Shown: piece after piece, positions 1-4,342 of the stretch
Numbering within the stretch: position 1 is the stretch's first letter
Layout: each line of letters begins with the position of its first letter
Source of the DNA: Candidatus Delongbacteria bacterium
Lineage (GTDB): Bacteria > JAGOEH01
DNA: 6,048 bases
Assembly: GCA_017997825.1 (NCBI GenBank)
Contig: JAGOEH010000187.1
Span: forward strand, 1-6,048
Direction: 5' to 3'
The notes under the pieces: model-generated
Told to the model about the DNA's origin: nothing
Seen by the model: only the letters and a program-made list of their open reading frames with translations
Databases searched by the model: none
Position numbers and translations under genes: made by a program

Positions 1-1
1 C

Positions 2-397
2 TTGTATGCCGTCCAATATGCCGGCATCAGCCATCCGGACACTAAACCGTCCAGCTTCTACCGGGATCTCAAATTCTATCAAAGCGTGTATGAGCATAAT
101 CTATATGCCGGAGCGGAGATCTACCGAGACCCGGAAAGCGATTACTGGGAATGGGAAAGCGATGCCCACCGTTCCAAATACAAACAGATCCGAAACAGCA
201 GCGAAACCGCTTATCAAACCGCTCAGTTCTTCATCGGCGGAATCCTGCTGAACCATATCATCGGCGCCATCGACGCCGTCCGAATCTACCGCCGGCAAAC
301 CGGAGAATTATCCTCTTCCTCTACCCTTTCCAAGCTCAATCTCTCCTCGGATTTTGATCACCAATCCATCCGACTCCGCCTGGCTTATCCCTTCTAA
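2..397 (+). CDS. Conserved hypothetical protein, C-terminal fragment (5' end outside window)
   Basis: This reading frame is open from the left edge to a TAA stop and shows about 131 residues; the true start lies outside. A Tyr/Trp/Asp-rich stretch (containing SDYWEWES, about residues 46-53) is followed by a charged helix with HRSKYKQIRN. Next comes a hydrophobic segment at about 74-93 (AQFFIGGILLNHIIGAIDAV) and a Ser-rich tail that ends in QSIRLRLAYPF. The pattern of Tyr/Arg helix, then 'A..F..G...NHI..AIDA', recalls the C-terminus of uncharacterised envelope-associated proteins of Bacteroidota-like bacteria, some labelled DUF5683-like; this is from memory and uncertain. The hydrophobic stretch may be one membrane or amphipathic helix, and the final Phe would suit an envelope protein. 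A hairpin follows 25 bases after the stop, and the next gene has its own promoter, so this gene probably ends its own transcript. Function unknown. Confidence 0.72.
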   Translation: MYAVQYAGISHPDTKPSSFYRDLKFYQSVYEHNLYAGAEIYRDPESDYWEWESDAHRSKYKQIRNSSETAYQTAQFFIGGILLNHIIGAIDAVRIYRRQTGELSSSSTLSKLNLSSDFDHQSIRLRLAYPF

Positions 398-419
398 TTC
401 CCACACCTTCATCATTTAC

Positions 420-450
420 GGGCCGGTATGGATCCCCTCCATACCGGTTC
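420..450 (+). terminator. Strong hairpin after the first gene, possible terminator or 3' stabiliser
   Basis: Two perfect 10-base arms, CCGGTATGGA at 423-432 and TCCATACCGG at 438-447, flank a 5-base loop. Two G-U pairs and an outer G-C pair can lengthen the stem to 13. It begins 22-25 bases after the stop codon, where a terminator is expected. Downstream there are only two T residues, so it is not a textbook intrinsic terminator; a Rho-dependent end or an mRNA-stabilising hairpin is equally possible. Confidence 0.5.
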
Positions 451-528
451 CATCCTGATCGATACCTTTGTGCCAATCGATCCATTGCTTGATATCCCGG
501 CTTGAATTGGTCGCTATCACTCCCATTC

Positions 529-560
529 GATTAAACCTTTCTGAACCTATCCGTTTAATC
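529..560. repeat. Inverted repeat GATTAAAC / GTTTAATC upstream of the hydrolase promoter
   Basis: A perfect 8+8 inverted repeat: GATTAAAC at 529-536 and GTTTAATC at 553-560, separated by 16 bases. It ends 9 bases before the -35 box at 570-575. The position and dyad symmetry suit a regulator-binding site for control of the hydrolase gene, though no particular regulator family can be named. The long AT-rich loop makes a functional RNA hairpin less likely. Confidence 0.4.
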
Positions 561-569
561 AAGTAAAGC

Positions 570-598
570 TTGACTTTGGGAGCTAAACACATTAAAAT
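570..598 (+). promoter_or_regulatory. Predicted sigma-70-type promoter for the GH3 gene
   Basis: TTGACT (570-575, five of six matches to TTGACA) and TAAAAT (593-598, five of six matches to TATAAT) are separated by exactly 17 bases. Transcription would start near 604-606, leaving a leader of about 39 bases with the Shine-Dalgarno site. The small dyad TCAAG (559-563) / CTTGA (569-573) overlaps the -35 box and could be part of an operator. The hydrolase therefore appears to have a promoter separate from the gene upstream. Confidence 0.6.
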
Positions 599-628
599 AC
601 AGGTAAGGGATCGATCCATCCATCAACC

Positions 629-634
629 GGGGAG
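629..634 (+). promoter_or_regulatory. Shine-Dalgarno site of the GH3 gene
   Basis: GGGGAG lies 9 bases before the ATG at 644. Upstream of this ATG the frame holds no ATG, GTG or TTG before the in-frame TAA at 593-595, so 644 is the only available start. This settles the absence of an N-terminal signal peptide. Confidence 0.7.
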
Positions 635-643
635 AAAAGAACT

Positions 644-2380
644 ATGGAGCATTGGAATGATGATCGTAGTATAGCGGAAGTGGAATCGCTGCTTGCGGAG
701 ATGACACTGGACGAAAAAATTGGGCAGATGACCCAGGTCGAGACGAGTTTTTTGGAGTGCCGGGAGGATATCCGGGATTATGGCTTGGGATCGCTCCTGA
801 GCGGGGGCGGGCGAAGTCCGGCCGTCAACACCCCTGAAAGCTGGGCCGACATGGTGGAAGGCTGTCAGAAGGCGGCATTGCAAACCCGGTTGCGGATCCC
901 GCTATTGTATGGGGTTGACGCGGTGCATGGGCATAACAATGTCAAGGGAGCGGTGATCTTTCCGCACAATATCGGACTGGGAGCGGCCCGGCGGCCGGAA
1001 CTGACGGAGGAAGCGGCACGAATCACGGCTCGCGATGTCAGGGCCACCGGGATGAATTGGATCTTTGCCCCCTGTGTGGCTGTTCCCCGGGACGAACGCT
1101 GGGGCCGCACCTATGAGGGATTCGGCGAGGATCCCGATCTGGCGGCCGAGCTGGGCCAAGCCGCGATCCGCGGGATTCAGGGCCACACAGTGGGAGATCT
1201 GCCGCAGGTTCTGGCCTGCGCCAAACACTATCTGGGCGACGGCGGCACCTCGCTCGGCCGCGATCAGGGCGATACCCTGGCCGATCAAGATGCCATGAGA
1301 CGCATTCACCTCCCCCCCTATATCAAAGCCATTCAGGCCGGTGTCGGCTCGATCATGGTCTCCTTCAGCAGTTGGAACGGGGCTAAAATGCATGCAAGCT
1401 CCTATTGGCTGACCCGGGTCCTCAAACAGGAACTCGGATTCCAGGGATTGGTGGTCTCGGACTGGGCCGGTATCACCCAACTGCCCGGCTCACCGGCCGA
1501 CCAAATCCATAGCGCCATCACCGCCGGACTGGATATGATCATGGTACCCGATACCTACCGCCTGTTCATTCAAATCCTCAAATCGCTCGTCCGGGAGGGC
1601 CGGATCCCGCTCGACCGCATCGATGATGCCGTCCGCCGAATCCTGCGGATCAAATTCCAACTGGGGCTGTTCGAAAATCCGATGGCTGACCGCCGTCTGT
1701 TGCGGGAAACCGGCTCAGCCGAACACCGCCGCGTGGCCCGCTGCTGTGTCCGAGAATCGGTGGTGCTGCTGAAAAACCAGGCCGGCATCCTCCCGCTCCC
1801 CAAAACCCTGTCCCACCTGCTGGTAGCCGGAAAATGCGCCCATGATCTCGGCAATCAATGCGGCGGCTGGACCATATCCTGGTACGGAGAAAGCGGATTT
1901 CATACCGACGGAACCACCATTCTGGAAGCCGTCCGTCAGTCGGTATCCCCGTCCACCCGCCTCTCTTATTCCCCCGACGCATCCACCATCCCGGACCAGC
2001 CGGATGCCGCCATCGCCGTCATCGGTGAAACACCCTACGCCGAAGGCGTCGGAGACCGAACCGATCTGAATCTCGATCCCGATGATCAGGCTGTCCTGAC
2101 ACGCCTGCATCAAGCCGGCATCCCCATCATCACCATCCTGATCTCCGGACGCCCTTTGCTGATCGAATCATGCCTGGCTCTCAGTCAAGCCGTCATGGCC
2201 GCCTGGCTGCCCGGAAGCGAAGGCCAGGGCGTTACCGATATCCTGTTCGGCGATTTTCCCCCTACCGGAAAACTCCCCCATACCTGGCCCCGTCATCTCG
2301 ATCAGATCCCCATCAACCACGATCAAACCGGCATCGATCCCCTCTTTCCCTACGGATTCGGCCTAACCTATCCCGGCTGA
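644..2380 (+). CDS. Glycoside hydrolase family 3 beta-glucosidase / beta-D-glucan exohydrolase, cytoplasmic form
   Basis: The 578-residue protein is a retaining exo-acting beta-glucosidase expected to release glucose from cello- or beta-glucan oligosaccharides. It matches the two-domain barley ExoI plan along its whole length and lacks a FnIII extension. The N-terminal barrel has YGVDAVHGHNN (Asp92), RWGRTYEGFGEDP (Arg155), AKHYLGDGGT (Lys194, His195), SSWNG and GFQGLVVSDW, with nucleophile Asp273 and substrate-clamping Trp274. After a linker with RIDDAVRRILRIKFQLGLFENP, the second domain has VVLLKN, QCGGWTISW (Trp413) and GETPYAE, in which Glu462 is the likely acid/base, then ISGRPL, AAWLPGSEGQGVTDILFGD and a YGFGLTY end. 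There is no signal peptide, so it probably acts in the cytoplasm on imported sugars. It has its own promoter and a lipoprotein gene follows after 53 bases. Family and catalysis are near certain; the exact substrate (beta-1,3, beta-1,4 or mixed linkage) is inferred. Confidence 0.96.
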   Translation: MEHWNDDRSIAEVESLLAEMTLDEKIGQMTQVETSFLECREDIRDYGLGSLLSGGGRSPAVNTPESWADMVEGCQKAALQTRLRIPLLYGVDAVHGHNNVKGAVIFPHNIGLGAARRPELTEEAARITARDVRATGMNWIFAPCVAVPRDERWGRTYEGFGEDPDLAAELGQAAIRGIQGHTVGDLPQVLACAKHYLGDGGTSLGRDQGDTLADQDAMRRIHLPPYIKAIQAGVGSIMVSFSSWNGAKMHASSYWLTRVLKQELGFQGLVVSDWAGITQLPGSPADQIHSAITAGLDMIMVPDTYRLFIQILKSLVREGRIPLDRIDDAVRRILRIKFQLGLFENPMADRRLLRETGSAEHRRVARCCVRESVVLLKNQAGILPLPKTLSHLLVAGKCAHDLGNQCGGWTISWYGESGFHTDGTTILEAVRQSVSPSTRLSYSPDASTIPDQPDAAIAVIGETPYAEGVGDRTDLNLDPDDQAVLTRLHQAGIPIITILISGRPLLIESCLALSQAVMAAWLPGSEGQGVTDILFGDFPPTGKLPHTWPRHLDQIPINHDQTGIDPLFPYGFGLTYPG

Positions 2381-2433
2381 ATCACGACCGTCCCTCCCGG
2401 TTTGGTTTTCAACCCCTTATCAAGGCAGACCCT

Positions 2434-3003
2434 ATGATCCGGATCCTTTCCGTTTTCTTTGTCTGGCTCAGCCTAACCCTTATCACCTGCTGCCTGAGCG
2501 GTGAAAACAAGATCATCCATGCTCCGACCCAGTCCGAAATGGGCTGGCAGATCTATCATCTGTCCGATACCCTGACCTTCATCGGCCTGGATCAATCCAT
2601 CCGCCGATTCATGGTCAAAGAGATCCATGGCGATACCCTGGCCCAATCCGACAAATTCCGAACCGGGTGCGATGTCCATTACCTGACCCGGATCGAGGTC
2701 GGATTCACTGAATTGCCCGACGCATGCCCCACCTGCGCCCCCGCCCACCAGCTCACCATCTCCAAAGATCGTTCCGGTCTGTATGTTCAGTTGTGTTGGA
2801 TGTATCTGACCGGTTACTCGATGCAGGATAAGGCGACCGACACCTTGACCGTCGGTGGAGAGCTGTATCAGGATGTGTTTTGGGTGACAACGGATACCAC
2901 GCAAACCCAGCCGGCAGTCTGGCGATGGGCCTATTCCCGGAGCCGGGGGATGCTGAGGTTCGATTCCATGCAGGGACAACACTGGACCCGGGTTCTGCCC
3001 TGA
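2434..3003 (+). CDS. Putative small lipoprotein of unknown function
   Basis: 189 residues. I chose the ATG at 2434 because the protein then begins with a short charged start and a hydrophobic segment (residues 5-18) ending in LITCC, like a lipoprotein signal. A longer frame runs upstream but only through the conserved C-terminus of the hydrolase in another frame, so it is not used. Cys19 would be the lipidated residue; Thr at -1 is unusual for a lipobox, and Cys20 follows directly. The mature part has a CPTC pair (Cys98, Cys101) plus Cys79 and Cys121, and ends in a beta-rich stretch (GGELYQDVFWV, then YSRSRGMLRF and HWTRV). That ending recalls small Bacteroidota lipoproteins with 'G..Y..V....YYSK..G...F....G..W'; this is inference only. 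A modest AAGG at 2422-2425 sits 8 bases upstream. It is probably co-transcribed with the hydrolase. No function is assigned. Confidence 0.75.
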   Translation: MIRILSVFFVWLSLTLITCCLSGENKIIHAPTQSEMGWQIYHLSDTLTFIGLDQSIRRFMVKEIHGDTLAQSDKFRTGCDVHYLTRIEVGFTELPDACPTCAPAHQLTISKDRSGLYVQLCWMYLTGYSMQDKATDTLTVGGELYQDVFWVTTDTTQTQPAVWRWAYSRSRGMLRFDSMQGQHWTRVLP

Positions 3004-3065
3004 TCCCGGGACTTCGGCACTCCATGAGATACCCCCGCCGCGCGGGTCAGCAATAATCTGATGCA

Positions 3066-3092
3066 GGAATCATGATGGAATCATGATGGAAT
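3066..3092. repeat. Tandem 11-bp direct repeat, two and a half copies
   Basis: GGAATCATGAT occurs at 3066-3076 and again at 3077-3087, followed by a partial GGAAT at 3088-3092. The copies are identical and each contains the 8-base palindrome ATCATGAT. The array lies in the 113-base spacer between two convergent genes. The period is close to one helical turn, so the palindromes fall on one face of the DNA. It may be a protein-binding site or a simple slippage product. Confidence 0.8.
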
Positions 3093-3098
3093 TGAAAG

Positions 3099-3116
3099 GG
3101 ATAACTCAAAATATCC
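3099..3116 (-). terminator. Weak hairpin directly after the WG-repeat gene
   Basis: Arms GGATA (3099-3103) and TATCC (3112-3116) surround an 8-base loop immediately beyond the stop codon of the minus-strand gene. The stem has only five pairs and the following bases read CTTTCAATT on that strand, so termination would be inefficient. This is the best candidate in the spacer for the minus-strand transcript, but a weak one. Confidence 0.22.
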
Positions 3117-4106
3117 TCAATAGGGGCCCCACACGAATTTGCCCTGGGGATTGATATAGCCCCTGTTTTTGCGGCCGCTGACCATGGCCAGGCCGTCATG
3201 AAAGCTGTCGGCGGCTTCGTATTGCATGGGAATCGAGGTCCGGCCCTTGAGACCGATAAATCCGAACTTGCCCTTCAGTTTAACCGCGGCCAGACCCTCC
3301 GAAAACTCGGCGCATAATTCATACTGCGGCGCGATGATCATCCGGCCGGTCCGATCGATGTATCCCCACCGATCAGCCTTGGCAACCGCCGCCAAGCCCT
3401 CGGAAAAATTGGCGGCGCCGCTATAAGCCGCCGGGATGATCGGCTTGTTTTGGGGATCGATAAAACCATACTTACCTTGGACCATAACCCAGGCCCGCTG
3501 CTGATAAAAATTGCCGCATTCATGGTACTGACAGGCAATCACCAGTTTCCCGCTCCGATCCACATACCCCCATTTGCCCTTTTGCTTGACCCGGGCCAGA
3601 CCCTCGGAAAAAAAGGAAGCATCCTCATAAACCGGCTGGATAACCCGCTTCCCGCTTTTATCGATAAACCCATAGACAACCTGATCGCCGCTCTCCACCA
3701 CAATTCGGGCCAAGCCTTCTGAAAAATCGGAGGCCAGGTAGACATTGGGCGACAGCACGGTTTGGCCGCCGGGATTGATATAGCTGTATTTTCCCTTGAT
3801 CATCACCAGCGCCAGTCCCTCATGAAAATCATTGGCCCCGTCAAAAGTCGGATTGATCACCATCGTTCCCGATTTATCAATGTACCCGTACTTGGTACTG
3901 ACCTGCACCACCGCCCGGCCTTCCGAAAATCGGGACCCCTGAACATAGCGAGGCGGAATGACGGTTTTACCGGTGCGGTCAATATAGCCGTACTTGGCCT
4001 TCATCAAAATCGGGTACAATCCGCTTCCGGTCGACAATCCTCCGGCCGGCTGGGCCGAAATCCATCCCGTCAGAAGCAACCATCCTATTGTAATCCATCG
4101 TTTCAT
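3117..4106 (-). CDS. Exported WG/KWG-repeat protein
   Basis: 329 residues from the ATG at 4106, chosen because GGAGG (4113-4117) sits 6 bases upstream and the protein then starts with a clean signal peptide. A start 12 codons further up (4142) would bury the signal. The signal is MKRW, a hydrophobic core, then ISA before Gln19, predicting cleavage after Ala18. The rest is a chain of repeats of 33-39 residues with the pattern 'KYGYID+.GK.VI.P.Y..A..FSEGLA.V': eight full copies from about residue 37 to 311 and a partial ninth ending the protein at WGPY. Copies 3 (SYIN, longer) and 5 (FYQQRAWV in place of FSEGLA) diverge most. WG repeats are thought to form beta-rich scaffolds for binding; no catalytic motif is visible. 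It probably lies in the periplasm or on the surface. Partner and role are unknown. Confidence 0.92.
   Translation of the reverse strand: MKRWITIGWLLLTGWISAQPAGGLSTGSGLYPILMKAKYGYIDRTGKTVIPPRYVQGSRFSEGRAVVQVSTKYGYIDKSGTMVINPTFDGANDFHEGLALVMIKGKYSYINPGGQTVLSPNVYLASDFSEGLARIVVESGDQVVYGFIDKSGKRVIQPVYEDASFFSEGLARVKQKGKWGYVDRSGKLVIACQYHECGNFYQQRAWVMVQGKYGFIDPQNKPIIPAAYSGAANFSEGLAAVAKADRWGYIDRTGRMIIAPQYELCAEFSEGLAAVKLKGKFGFIGLKGRTSIPMQYEAADSFHDGLAMVSGRKNRGYINPQGKFVWGPY
3120..3998 (-). repeat. Coding region of tandem WG-type protein repeats (8 full plus 1 partial)
   Basis: Approximate repeat limits in residues of the 329-residue protein are 37-70, 71-103, 104-142, 143-176, 177-210, 211-243, 244-277, 278-311 and partial 312-329. 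Only copies 5 and 7 carry the W-G pair that names the family; the others have YG, FG, YS or RG in that place. The repeats are similar as protein but I see no long identical DNA stretches, so the duplication is old rather than a recent expansion. Confidence 0.85.
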
Positions 4107-4112
4107 TCCTGG

Positions 4113-4117
4113 CCTCC
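4113..4117 (-). promoter_or_regulatory. Shine-Dalgarno site that decides the WG-protein start
   Basis: On the minus strand GGAGG stands 6 bases ahead of the ATG at 4106. It would lie inside the coding region if the upstream ATG at 4142 were used, and it places the signal peptide exactly at the N-terminus. Confidence 0.7.
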
Positions 4118-4165
4118 ATCTATAAAAATTGACGATTCTCATCCGAATACCGAATCTAAAGATTC

Positions 4166-4194
4166 AGCATACAAAAAATAACTCACAGCGTCAA
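4166..4194 (-). promoter_or_regulatory. Predicted promoter of the WG-repeat gene
   Basis: On the minus strand TTGACG (4189-4194, five of six matches) and TATGCT (4166-4171, four of six) are 17 bases apart. A start near 4159 gives a leader of about 53 bases. A small dyad, GAATC (4152-4156) / GATTC (4161-4165) with a 4-base centre, lies right on the predicted start point and might be an operator. The WG gene thus need not depend on read-through from the receptor gene. Confidence 0.45.
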
Positions 4195-4277
4195 GTCCAA
4201 AGTGGAAACGATCGATTCCCCATCCGACAGCCACCCCGGTCAATGATGTTTGATGTATAATACCCAGGAACCGACAT

Positions 4278-4305
4278 CTCGGATTCCCCGGTTGCCGAAA
4301 CCGAG
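4278..4305 (-). terminator. Imperfect hairpin after the TonB-receptor gene
   Basis: CTCGGATT (4278-4285) and AAACCGAG (4298-4305) can pair with one mismatch around a GC-rich 12-base loop, about 37 bases after the receptor stop. No T-run follows on the minus strand. It is only a candidate; together with the separate downstream promoter it suggests the receptor and WG genes are distinct transcription units. Confidence 0.25.
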
Positions 4306-4342
4306 TATTCCGGATTGAATTGAGCGGGATCAAAATGTGGAA

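Noticed and set aside
457-482. GATCGAT / ATCGATC inverted repeat with a 12-base loop
   Set aside because: The arms are themselves close to palindromic and GATC/ATCGAT words are abundant throughout the window, so the pairing is not remarkable.
902-1480. Open minus-strand frame of 192 codons
   Set aside because: It lies antisense to the highly conserved catalytic domain of the GH3 gene, lacks any recognisable domain, and such open antisense frames are common in GC-rich biased genes.
2170-2433. Upstream extension of the lipoprotein frame by 88 codons
   Set aside because: It overlaps the conserved C-terminus of the hydrolase in another frame, is Arg/Ser/Pro-rich out-of-frame sequence and would bury the signal peptide.
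2473-2982. Open minus-strand frame of 169 codons opposite the lipoprotein gene
   Set aside because: The plus-strand frame has a signal sequence, correct spacing from the hydrolase gene and a plausible ribosome site; the antisense product is Gly/Asp-rich without features.
3034-3046. CCCGC-CGC-GCGGG hairpin after the lipoprotein gene
   Set aside because: Five GC pairs with a 3-base loop and no T-run on either strand; too weak to call as a terminator.
4107-4142. Longer N-terminus of the WG-repeat protein starting at 4142
   Set aside because: The GGAGG site and the signal peptide both point to the ATG at 4106.
4256-4261. Perfect TATAAT on the plus strand, possibly an antisense promoter toward the receptor gene
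   Set aside because: The -35 position 17 bases upstream reads ACCCCG and there is no TGn extension, so a functional promoter is unsupported.
4139-4333. Small minus-strand frame of 64 codons in the spacer between the WG gene and the receptor gene
   Set aside because: No clear ribosome site, no recognisable domain, and it runs over the predicted promoter of the WG gene; most likely chance.
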